Source: an uncultured Lachnospiraceae bacterium | Lineage (GTDB): Bacteria; Bacillota; Clostridia; Lachnospirales; Lachnospiraceae | Direction: 5' to 3' | Length of the DNA: 35,270 nucleotides | Assembly: GCA_910588405.1 (NCBI GenBank) | Contig: CAJUPT010000033.1 | Coordinates: forward strand, 1 to 35,270 | Shown here: in pieces, positions 15,368-22,487 of the stretch | Numbering within the stretch: position 1 is the stretch's first letter | Layout: each line of letters begins with the position of its first letter | Program-made: the position numbers and the translations under genes | The notes under the pieces: model-generated | The model's input: only the letters and a program-made list of their open reading frames with translations | Told to the model about the DNA's origin: nothing | Databases searched by the model: none

Positions 15368-17956
15368 TCAGTTTCCGTTCCGGGCCACCAGCCCTTCCCC
15401 TTCCACATCCAGCCAGATCGTATCCCCGGCGCCCACATTGCCGCCCAGGATCAGCCGGGCCGCCAGCGTCTCCACATGCTTCTGCAAAAACCGCTTCAGC
15501 GGCCTTGCGCCGTAGACCGGATCGTAACCGTGATCCACAACGAACTGCTTCGCTTCATCTGTCAGCCGGATCGTCAGCTCCTTTTCCTCCAGACGCGTAT
15601 TCACATCCGCCACCATCAGGTCGATAATGCCGCCGATATTTTCCTTCGTCAGCGGTTTGAACATAATCGTCTCGTCCAGCCGGTTCAAAAATTCCGGGCG
15701 GAAATGGGCACGAAGCTCCTGGGTCACCATGGACTGGGCCTCAGGCTTGATATTCCCTTCCCCGTCGATGCCTTCCAGAAGGTAGCCGGAACCGATATTT
15801 GATGTCATAATCAAAATCGTATTTTTAAAGTCCACTGTCCTGCCCTGGGAATCGGTGATCCGGCCGTCGTCCAGCACCTGCAACAGCACGTTGAACACAT
15901 CGGGATGGGCCTTCTCCACCTCGTCGAACAGCACCACCGAATAGGGCTTTCTGCGCACCGCCTCCGTCAGCTGGCCGCCCTCGTCATAGCCCACATATCC
16001 CGGAGGCGCCCCGATCAGGCGGGATACGGAATGCTTCTCCATATATTCGCTCATGTCGATCCGGACCATGTTAGACTCGTCGTCGAACAGGCTCTGGGCC
16101 AGCGCCTTAGCCAGCTCTGTCTTGCCCACGCCGGTAGGCCCTAAAAACAGGAAGGAACCGATGGGCTTGCCGGGATCTTTAATCCCTGCCTTGGAACGGA
16201 TAATGGCCTCCGTCACCTTCTCCACTCCTTCATCCTGTCCGATCACCCGCTTATGCAGCTCCTCGTCCAAATGCAGCGTCTTGTTCCGCTCGCTCTCCGT
16301 CAGCTTCGCCACCGGAATGCCGGTCCAACGGGAGACAATTCTGGAAATCTCATCGTCGGTAACGCTCTCATGAACCAGCGTCATATCTTTATTTTTGATC
16401 TGGTTTTCCTCTGTTTCCAGCTGCTGCTCCAGCTGAGGCAGCCTGCCGTACATCAGCTCCGCCGCCTTGTTCAAGTCATAATTCTGCTGTGCCTCCTGGA
16501 TCTGACTGTTGACCGCGTCGATCTCCTCCCTGAGTTTCACCAGCTTATCCACCGACTTCTTTTCATTGTCCCACTGGGCTTTCATGGAGGAAAATTCTTC
16601 CCGCTGCTCCGCCAGCTCCTTCTGCAGGTTTTCCAGCCGCTCCCGGCTCAGGCGGTCCGTTTCCTTTTTCAGCGCAGCTTCCTCAATTTCCAGCTGCATA
16701 ATCTTCCGGGACAGCTCATCCATCTCCGTAGGCATGGAGTCCAGCTCCGTCTTGATCAGAGCGCAGGCCTCGTCCACCAGGTCAATGGCCTTATCCGGCA
16801 GGAAACGGTCGGTGATATACCGGTTGGACAGCACCGCCGCATTTACCAAGGCGGAATCGGTGATCTTTACGCCGTGGAATACCTCGTAGCGGTCTTTGAT
16901 CCCTCTTAAAATAGAGATGGTATCCTCCACGGTAGGCTCATCCACCATTACTGGCTGGAACCGCCGCTCCAAAGCCGCATCCTTCTCAATATATTTCCGA
17001 TACTCGTCCAGGGTAGTGGCGCCGATGCAGTGAAGCTCGCCTCTGGCCAGCATGGGCTTTAACATATTTCCCGCATCCATGGAGCCTTCCGTCTTCCCGG
17101 CGCCCACGATGGTGTGCAGCTCGTCGATAAAAAGGATGATCTGCCCGTCACTTTTCTTCACTTCCTCAAGGACAGCTTTCAGCCGCTCCTCAAACTCGCC
17201 TCGGTACTTGGCTCCGGCCACAAGAGCGCCCATATCCAGAGAGAACAGCGTCTTATTTTTCAGCCCTTCCGGCACGTCGCCCCGGACAATCCGCTGGGCC
17301 AGCCCCTCCACCACGGCGGTTTTGCCCACACCGGGCTCGCCGATCAGCACCGGGTTGTTTTTCGTCTTCCGGGACAGAATCCGTACTACATTTCGGATCT
17401 CCCCATCCCTGCCAATCACCGGATCAAGCTTCTGCTTCGCCGCCCGCTCCACCAAGTTTACGCCGTATTTGCTCAGCGTGTCATAGGTAGCCTCGGGATT
17501 GTCGCTAGTCACCCGCTGGTTGCCCCGCACGGTGGCCAGCGCCTGCAAAAACCGCTCCTTTGTGATGCCGTATTCTTTCAGCAAACTGCTGACCGCACCG
17601 TTTGGCTCTTTCAGCATGGACAGGAACAGATGCTCTACCGACACATACTCGTCTCCCATAGCCTTCGCCTCGTCCTCGGCGTCGAGCAGCGCCTTGTTCA
17701 GCGCATTGCTGATATAGAGCTGGCTGCCGCCGGAGACCTTGGGACGGCTTGCAAGCTTAGATTCCACATTTTCCAGGAAATGCTCTTTGTTGATCTCCAT
17801 CTTCTCGATCAGCTTCAGAATCAGGCTGTCTTCCAGTTTCAAAAGACTATATAATAAATGCTCCTGGTCAATCTCCTGATGCCCATACTCATAGGCCAGC
17901 TTCTCACAGTTCTGCACCGCCTGTATGGAATTCTGAGTGAATTTGCTTAAATTCAT
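15368..17956 (-). CDS. clpB: ATP-dependent disaggregase ClpB
   Basis: 862 residues, the standard length. Clp N domain (about 1-145), first AAA+ domain with GEPGVGKT (206-213), a middle coiled-coil (about 400-530, rich in Glu, Lys and Gln), second AAA+ domain with GPTGVGKT (about 605) and VVLFDEVEKAHPDVF, and a C-terminal D2-small domain. The middle domain marks it as ClpB rather than ClpC or ClpA. It resolubilises aggregated proteins together with DnaK/DnaJ/GrpE. Start: ATG 17954-17956, with AAGGAGGT about 6 nt upstream. The promoter overlaps a CIRCE operator, so HrcA should repress it under normal conditions. Confidence 0.98.
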   Translation of the reverse strand: MNLSKFTQNSIQAVQNCEKLAYEYGHQEIDQEHLLYSLLKLEDSLILKLIEKMEINKEHFLENVESKLASRPKVSGGSQLYISNALNKALLDAEDEAKAMGDEYVSVEHLFLSMLKEPNGAVSSLLKEYGITKERFLQALATVRGNQRVTSDNPEATYDTLSKYGVNLVERAAKQKLDPVIGRDGEIRNVVRILSRKTKNNPVLIGEPGVGKTAVVEGLAQRIVRGDVPEGLKNKTLFSLDMGALVAGAKYRGEFEERLKAVLEEVKKSDGQIILFIDELHTIVGAGKTEGSMDAGNMLKPMLARGELHCIGATTLDEYRKYIEKDAALERRFQPVMVDEPTVEDTISILRGIKDRYEVFHGVKITDSALVNAAVLSNRYITDRFLPDKAIDLVDEACALIKTELDSMPTEMDELSRKIMQLEIEEAALKKETDRLSRERLENLQKELAEQREEFSSMKAQWDNEKKSVDKLVKLREEIDAVNSQIQEAQQNYDLNKAAELMYGRLPQLEQQLETEENQIKNKDMTLVHESVTDDEISRIVSRWTGIPVAKLTESERNKTLHLDEELHKRVIGQDEGVEKVTEAIIRSKAGIKDPGKPIGSFLFLGPTGVGKTELAKALAQSLFDDESNMVRIDMSEYMEKHSVSRLIGAPPGYVGYDEGGQLTEAVRRKPYSVVLFDEVEKAHPDVFNVLLQVLDDGRITDSQGRTVDFKNTILIMTSNIGSGYLLEGIDGEGNIKPEAQSMVTQELRAHFRPEFLNRLDETIMFKPLTKENIGGIIDLMVADVNTRLEEKELTIRLTDEAKQFVVDHGYDPVYGARPLKRFLQKHVETLAARLILGGNVGAGDTIWLDVEGEGLVARNGN

Positions 17957-18002
17957 ACAATGACCTCCTTACCTGCATTGGTTTTTGTTTTGTTCTATAT
18001 GT

Positions 18003-18031
18003 GTTATAACACTAATTGTTAGCACTGTCAA
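18003..18031 (-). promoter_or_regulatory. clpB promoter
   Basis: Minus strand consensus TTGACA (18026-18031), 17-nt spacer and TATAAC (18003-18008). It is about 50 nt upstream of the clpB start. The -35 box is inside the CIRCE operator. Confidence 0.8.
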
Positions 18032-18045
18032 GCGATGAGTGCTAA
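18019..18045. promoter_or_regulatory. CIRCE operator (HrcA site)
   Basis: TTAGCACTG, nine bases, GAGTGCTAA. This is the CIRCE inverted repeat TTAGCACTC-N9-GAGTGCTAA with one departure, G instead of C at the last base of the left arm. It overlaps the clpB -35 box, as expected for repression by HrcA. Confidence 0.92.
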
Positions 18046-18057
18046 AAATGTGTGAAA

Positions 18058-18467
18058 ATTTTATGAAGCGCTCTCCCCCTATTAATGAATAGCTTAGCCC
18101 CTTCGCTCAGGAGCATCTGTAAAAATCAATGGGCATCTCTCGGCTTCTGACAAACAAACAGCTTCGGACCGGCAAAATCCGAAGCTGTCTGTTTGAATCG
18201 TTGGTGGTATGAATTTCTTCGCTTTTCGTGACAATTTCAGGATTGGTGAGATAATAATCCGAACCGAAGCCCCCATACGCAACACTACCGGGCTAATCCT
18301 ACGACCATCCAAAAAATCCCCCTTAACTCATCCGATGTACATTCGAAAATTCTTTTGCATCTGCCATTACGGCCGATCAGAAAACAAAGAACATCCAAAA
18401 TCACTCGCCTGAGATTAAGGGGGCGTTTTATGTTTCAGAATATTATCCTGTTTTTAACGGCAAAACG
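18058..18467. other. About 0.4 kb without a convincing gene
   Basis: This lies between the clpB control region and the ferritin stop. Two short frames exist (18094-18312 minus, 72 codons; 18209-18412 plus, 67 codons), but neither has a Shine-Dalgarno or a recognisable motif. The only clear structure is the hairpin at 18151-18195. It may be decayed coding sequence. Confidence 0.5.
18151..18195 (-). terminator. Long hairpin, possible ferritin terminator
   Basis: Arms of 18 nt (18151-18168 and 18178-18195) match with a single mismatch around a nine-base loop. On the minus strand the second arm ends in TGTTTGTTTG, a loose U-rich tail. It is the first strong hairpin after the ferritin gene, but about 270 nt away. 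Confidence 0.45.
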
Positions 18468-18977
18468 CTACAGCGTCAGAGACGGCGCGGAATACACTCT
18501 GCCGGCCAGCTCGCTGTTCAACATGTATAAGCTGCGGGCATCATCGCCGAACAGCTCCATTTTCGTAATCAGATCCGTGGAATTCTTCTCCTCTTCCCCC
18601 TGCTCCTTAATGAACCAGTCCAAAAACTGAGTCGTCCGGAAATCATTTACCTCCTGAGCGGCAGCATAAATCGTGTTAATCAGAGAAGTCACATATTTCT
18701 CGTGCTCCAGTCCAGCCTTCAGCGGGTCCATCAATGTCTCGAAAGTCTTGTCCGGCTTTGCAATCGCCTCAAGGGTAACTGTCTCATCGTTATTATGCAG
18801 ATACTGGTACATCAGCATCGCATGATCCTGCTCTTCCTTCGCCTGAATCTCATACCAGTTAGAAAATCCATCAAGCCCCTTCCGGTTATAAAAATTCGCC
18901 ATATCCAGATACAGATAAGCGGAATAGAATTCCTTGTTAATCTGATCATTCAGTAAAGCCGCTACTTTTTTATCCAT
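18468..18977 (-). CDS. ftnA: Ferritin (non-haem)
   Basis: A 169-residue four-helix ferritin of the bacterial FtnA type that oxidises Fe(II) and stores it as a mineral core in a 24-subunit shell. Ferroxidase ligands are in place: Glu16, Glu49 and His52 (KEEQDHA), Glu93 (LEHEKY) and Gln126 (KEQGEEEK). No haem-ligand bacterioferritin Met pattern is evident. Start: ATG 18975-18977 after AGGAGG. It stands alone with its own promoter, and no Fur box was recognised. The gene is intact. Confidence 0.95.
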   Translation of the reverse strand: MDKKVAALLNDQINKEFYSAYLYLDMANFYNRKGLDGFSNWYEIQAKEEQDHAMLMYQYLHNNDETVTLEAIAKPDKTFETLMDPLKAGLEHEKYVTSLINTIYAAAQEVNDFRTTQFLDWFIKEQGEEEKNSTDLITKMELFGDDARSLYMLNSELAGRVYSAPSLTL

Positions 18978-19034
18978 TTTACATTCCTCCTGATTTTTGG
19001 TCGTGTCATTTCTGTGATTGTTTCTGCCACGGTC

Positions 19035-19063
19035 ATTATACTATTCCGCCGTCTCAATAGCAA
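19035..19063 (-). promoter_or_regulatory. Ferritin promoter
   Basis: Minus strand TTGCTA (19058-19063), 17-nt spacer and TATAAT (19035-19040), giving a leader of about 50 nt. It begins 19 nt beyond the transporter gene upstream. Confidence 0.7.
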
Positions 19064-19081
19064 GAAAAATATAAAAATTTC

Positions 19082-19984
19082 CTATTTCATTTGCTCCACA
19101 TTCCTCTGATCCTGATCCAGCAGGAACACGGCGACCAGGATGATCACGCCGCCCACGATCTGGTTTATGGCGGGAATCTCCCCATAAAGGATCATGGATA
19201 TGATTATAGTCACCACCGGCAGGAAATTCAGGAACATATTTGACAGGGTAACGCCGATTTTTTTGATCGCGTAAATATTAAGAAAATACGCGAAGGTGGA
19301 ATTAAACACGCCCAGGATCAGCAGATTCCCCAATACCACCGGCATCGTAAAAGCCGACGGCGACACCGGAAATACAAGCAGCAAGGGCAGGGTGGTGGCG
19401 GCGCCGGCCAGCGCCTGATAGCCTAAAAGCACCGTTTTCTCATATTGGTCGGAAACCCGGTCGCACAGAAAGCAGTAGATCACCCAGGAGATAATGCTTA
19501 GCAGGCAAAAGGCATATCCCTTAAAATTCGTCGAGGCCAGATTCTGCAGGTTCACTCCCATCAGGATATACACACCGGCCAGGGAAATCACCACGCTTCC
19601 GATTCCCAGCTTTGTCTTCGTCCTGTGGAAAAGGGCAATCTCGATCAGCAGGGCAAACACCGCCGCAAATCCATACAGCAGGGAGGACACCGTCGCGCCG
19701 ATCTCCGTAATGCTTAAAATCGTCAGCCCGTGAAAGAAGGTGGTGCCGAACAGGCCCGAGATCACAATCATCGGAATATCCTTTTTATTCACCTTCATGT
19801 CCTTTTTGGTAATCAGGTTATACAGAAAGAAGAGGACGGTCATAATTCCCATCTGTACTCCCACGATAGCGATGGTGGACAGGTATTCGCTGATCACTGC
19901 CCTCGAGATGTAAGACACCCCGTATATCGTCACCACCACAGTCATTGCAAGCAGGCCGCTGGCTTTTCCTTTTGATTCATTCAT
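19082..19984 (-). CDS. EamA/DMT-superfamily transporter
   Basis: A 300-residue membrane protein with ten predicted helices arranged as two EamA repeats (about 10-140 and 155-290). The second repeat ends in the usual GEIPAINQIVGGVIILVAVFLL pattern. Members export or import amino acids, amines and other small metabolites; the substrate cannot be told. It is the last gene after mttB (49-nt gap) and is likely co-transcribed, so it may move a methylated amine or its demethylated product. Start: ATG 19982-19984, with GGGGGAG about 4 nt upstream. The leader carries the shared GCGGAAC motif. Confidence 0.85.
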   Translation of the reverse strand: MNESKGKASGLLAMTVVVTIYGVSYISRAVISEYLSTIAIVGVQMGIMTVLFFLYNLITKKDMKVNKKDIPMIVISGLFGTTFFHGLTILSITEIGATVSSLLYGFAAVFALLIEIALFHRTKTKLGIGSVVISLAGVYILMGVNLQNLASTNFKGYAFCLLSIISWVIYCFLCDRVSDQYEKTVLLGYQALAGAATTLPLLLVFPVSPSAFTMPVVLGNLLILGVFNSTFAYFLNIYAIKKIGVTLSNMFLNFLPVVTIIISMILYGEIPAINQIVGGVIILVAVFLLDQDQRNVEQMK

Positions 19985-19988
19985 ATAA

Positions 19989-20019
19989 CTCCCCCTAATT
20001 TTGTTCCGCTATGGTTCCC
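19989..20019 (-). promoter_or_regulatory. Shared leader motif before the EamA gene
   Basis: Minus strand GGGAACCATAGCGGAAC, then AAAATTAGGGGGAG, which includes the Shine-Dalgarno. The same pattern precedes the genes starting at 2287, 21473 and 22324. Role unknown. Confidence 0.45.
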
Positions 20020-20033
20020 TTTTCGCCTTCTCA

Positions 20034-21473
20034 TCACCGCTTAATATTCTTCGCCTTCTCCGCGGAATTTTCTGCGATTGCGTCGATTGCCCGGCGGACG
20101 TCCTCCGGGAGGATCTCCGTATTTTCCAGCTCATGGTACATCTGGGTTGCCTTCTCGAAAGCGACCTGGCGGATATCCTTCTTTCCTCTCTCGGACCAGG
20201 ACTCCCAGGTGTTCCGCTCGATAATCTGGGGCTGCCAGATTTCTTCCTGATAATTAAAGATGGTATGGTCTGTCTCTAAGAAGGTTTTTCCATGGCCCAC
20301 TTCCACCATATTTTCGTAGGCCAGCGTCTCATCGTCAAAATGAAGCGGACGTACCAGGCGGATCAGCTGGCGCATACATTCATTGGAGTATACCAGGTCG
20401 GCGTAATCTACGGTCAAATCCATATCCAGCTGCATAGATACGAGGAAATCACAGGACAATGCGCCGATGGCGCCGCCCATACCTGTTTCAAAGCCTGCCT
20501 GGGCATCCAGAAGCTTTCCGTCCCGCAGGTTCATAGGCATTTCCGTGGGAAGGCCGAGATACCATCCCAGCTGCCCCATACAGGCACGCATCAAAATGGA
20601 TTCGGGTGAGGACATGGCCACACAAAGGGTTTTCATATCCAATGTCCTGACAAAGCTGGAATAAATCACCGGCGCGCCCGGCTGTACCAGCTGAGACAGG
20701 GCGATACAGGCCAGAATCTCGGCATGAGTGTGGATCAATGCGCTCTCCACCGACATCGGGGAGGTGATGCCTAAGATTCCGCCGGAGCTGATCACCGTAG
20801 GCACCTTATAGCGGGAAGCCTCCATCAGCACATTGGCCGTATTCTCATCCACACGCAAGGGCGGCATCGTCAGCACCCAGAAGGAAATGAAAGGCCGTTT
20901 TAAAAATTCCTCCTCGCTTCCCGCTGCCAGGCCGGCCATTTTAATAGCGTCCTGCACGCCTTCCTTTCCCACTGCGCCGCCTGTGATATGCTTTGTGGTA
21001 TTTTTAATGGAGATTGCCCAGGTATACCAGTCGGATACGTCCATCGGCACATTCTGAGGCGTTACGAGGGCGCTGGCCGAGGTGATGGTGTCCAGCCGCT
21101 CCATCAGGCGGGTGATCATCTCCAGATCCCTGTCCGTGGCGGGACGCCGCTCCCCGGTATCGATATCGATTACATTTGTCGCCATGGTCATGGCCGCAAG
21201 GGAGGGCACATTTTCACTCACCTTCACATCATGCTCGGGCGTCCTGCCGTACAGGATGAATTTATCTCTCTTGGGCACGGTTTCCAGCGCCTTTTCCACG
21301 ATGTCCCCGGGGATTTTCACGATATCCCCTTCCACCACGGCGCCGGCTTTGGCAAAATAGTCCCGCGCCTCGCTGTTCTCGAACTGCATCCCCATATCCC
21401 ACAGCATATCCAATGCTTTCTGATGTACCCGCTTAAGCTCCTGATCTGATAAATATTTTAATTCTGGCCTCAT
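20034..21473 (-). CDS. MttB-family methyltransferase, non-pyrrolysine type
   Basis: A 479-residue cytoplasmic TIM-barrel protein of the trimethylamine methyltransferase superfamily. Recognisable parts are the N terminus RPELKYLSDQELKRVHQKAL, the DIDTGERRPATDRDL segment, TTKHITGGAV and the glycine-rich FETGMGGAIGALSCDF. True MttB contains pyrrolysine encoded by an in-frame UAG; this frame has normal length and no internal stop, so it belongs to the non-Pyl branch. Members of that branch demethylate quaternary amines such as glycine betaine, proline betaine or carnitine, passing the methyl group to a corrinoid protein. The corrinoid gene is adjacent. The substrate is not predictable here. Start: ATG 21471-21473, AGGAG about 10 nt upstream. 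Confidence 0.9.
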   Translation of the reverse strand: MRPELKYLSDQELKRVHQKALDMLWDMGMQFENSEARDYFAKAGAVVEGDIVKIPGDIVEKALETVPKRDKFILYGRTPEHDVKVSENVPSLAAMTMATNVIDIDTGERRPATDRDLEMITRLMERLDTITSASALVTPQNVPMDVSDWYTWAISIKNTTKHITGGAVGKEGVQDAIKMAGLAAGSEEEFLKRPFISFWVLTMPPLRVDENTANVLMEASRYKVPTVISSGGILGITSPMSVESALIHTHAEILACIALSQLVQPGAPVIYSSFVRTLDMKTLCVAMSSPESILMRACMGQLGWYLGLPTEMPMNLRDGKLLDAQAGFETGMGGAIGALSCDFLVSMQLDMDLTVDYADLVYSNECMRQLIRLVRPLHFDDETLAYENMVEVGHGKTFLETDHTIFNYQEEIWQPQIIERNTWESWSERGKKDIRQVAFEKATQMYHELENTEILPEDVRRAIDAIAENSAEKAKNIKR

Positions 21474-21483
21474 AATATTTTTA

Positions 21484-21516
21484 CTCCTCTCTAATTACAA
21501 TTCCGCTACAGTCCCG
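21484..21516 (-). promoter_or_regulatory. Shared leader motif before the MttB-like gene
   Basis: Minus strand GCGGGACTGTAGCGGAATT, then GTAATTAGAGAGGAG. It has the same arrangement as at 19989-20019, with one extra base near the end. Confidence 0.4.
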
Positions 21517-21564
21517 CTACAAATTTAGCTTTGCTACACTTTTCATCCTTCAGAAAAAAATAAA

Positions 21565-21608
21565 CCGGTTTTGTTTTCCTCTCTACGGAAAGGATACCAC
21601 AAAACCGG
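21565..21608 (-). terminator. Terminator or attenuator after the corrinoid gene
   Basis: Stem CCGGTTTTGT/ACAAAACCGG (arms 21565-21574 and 21599-21608) with an inner TTTCC/GGAAA pairing and a long U-rich tail on the minus strand (21551-21564). It lies 75 nt after the corrinoid gene and about 90 nt before mttB, so readthrough or a separate mttB promoter is needed. Confidence 0.75.
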
Positions 21609-21682
21609 CCTTTGATTTTTTGTTAAATATTATTGTTTTTTGCTTATTTGTCCTGTAATTGCTTTTTGTTTCCGCAGGCATT

Positions 21683-22324
21683 TTATTTCAGCAGCCTGTC
21701 CAGGTTTTTCCCCAGAAAATCCCGCAAAGCCAGCGCGTCCCTGGTATAATAATCCGCTCCGATGGACTGGGCAAAATCCTTTGTAACCGGCAGCCCTCCC
21801 ACAAATACGGAAACCTGGTCCCTCAGCCCTTCCTTTTCCAGCTCCCTAATCACCAGCTCCATCTCCTTGATCGTGGTAGTAAGCAGGGCGGAAAGCAGCA
21901 GAATCTGCGCATTGTGCTTTCGAATTGCATGGACAAACTCCTCCTTTGACACATCCACGCCCAGGTCAATTACCTTAATCTCTAACGTAGACACATAGAT
22001 CCGCACCAGATTTTTTCCGATATCATGGTAGTCGCCCTCCACCGTCCCCAGGATTGCCGTGCATTTATAGCCGTTTTTCTGCTTCAGGTAAGGGCGCAGG
22101 CTCTCCAAGCCGATATTCAGTGCCCTGGCGGCTAACAGGGCGTCCGGCACAAACATGCTCATAGACTGGAACTTTTCTTCCATTTTTTTAATTCCGCCCA
22201 TCAGCCCCCGTTCCAGAATCATCTCCGCCGGATACAGCTTCCCCAATGCTTTGCGGACCAGCCCGTCGGTCTTTTCCGCATCCCCCTCCAAAAGGGAATT
22301 GCCGATTTCCTCATAAATATCCAT
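21683..22324 (-). CDS. Corrinoid (B12-binding) methyl-carrier protein
   Basis: 213 residues. An N-terminal helical cap (about 1-85) with ALxxGLMGGIKKMEEKF is followed by a B12-binding Rossmann domain with GDYHDIGKNL (His100 is the expected cobalt ligand), LLLSALLTT and VFVGGLPV. It carries a methyl group between the MttB-type enzyme and a second methyltransferase, as MtbC, MttC or MtqC do. The second methyltransferase and the RamA reductive activator are absent from the window. Start: ATG 22322-22324, with GGGGGTG nearby; an in-frame start seven codons earlier has no site. It lies between the regulator gene and mttB and is followed by a terminator. Confidence 0.92.
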   Translation of the reverse strand: MDIYEEIGNSLLEGDAEKTDGLVRKALGKLYPAEMILERGLMGGIKKMEEKFQSMSMFVPDALLAARALNIGLESLRPYLKQKNGYKCTAILGTVEGDYHDIGKNLVRIYVSTLEIKVIDLGVDVSKEEFVHAIRKHNAQILLLSALLTTTIKEMELVIRELEKEGLRDQVSVFVGGLPVTKDFAQSIGADYYTRDALALRDFLGKNLDRLLK

Positions 22325-22348
22325 TTTGCACCCCCTGCTCCCCAATTC

Positions 22349-22451
22349 AGTTCCGCAACTCCCCTCCCAAGCCCCCTGAAACCGGGAGAATTTCCTGCCG
22401 CTGATGCGTCAGTAAATCCTCCTAGGGCTTGTCCGGTACGTTGCTGTTTTT
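22349..22451 (-). repeat. 103-nt intergenic hairpin element, copy B
   Basis: Second copy of the element at 2306-2408. Outer arms CAAGCCC (22368-22374) and GGGCTTG (22425-22431); inner arms GGAGAATTT and AAATCCTCC (22414-22422) with one mismatch. It lies in the gap between the AraC regulator and the corrinoid gene, again ending 24 nt before a start codon. Confidence 0.65.
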
Positions 22452-22487
22452 CACAAATCATCTGACACTACCATCCTCCTGCCCCGG

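Noticed and set aside
15476..17854. Long plus-strand open frames opposite clpB
   Set aside because: They are antisense to a full-length clpB with strong codon structure, have no ribosome sites and resemble no protein family.
18094..18312. 72-codon minus-strand frame as a gene
   Set aside because: It lacks a ribosome site and a recognisable domain and contains the long hairpin; described as part of the gap instead.
20034..21473. Pyrrolysine-containing trimethylamine methyltransferase
   Set aside because: The frame has no internal UAG and normal length, so it belongs to the non-pyrrolysine branch.
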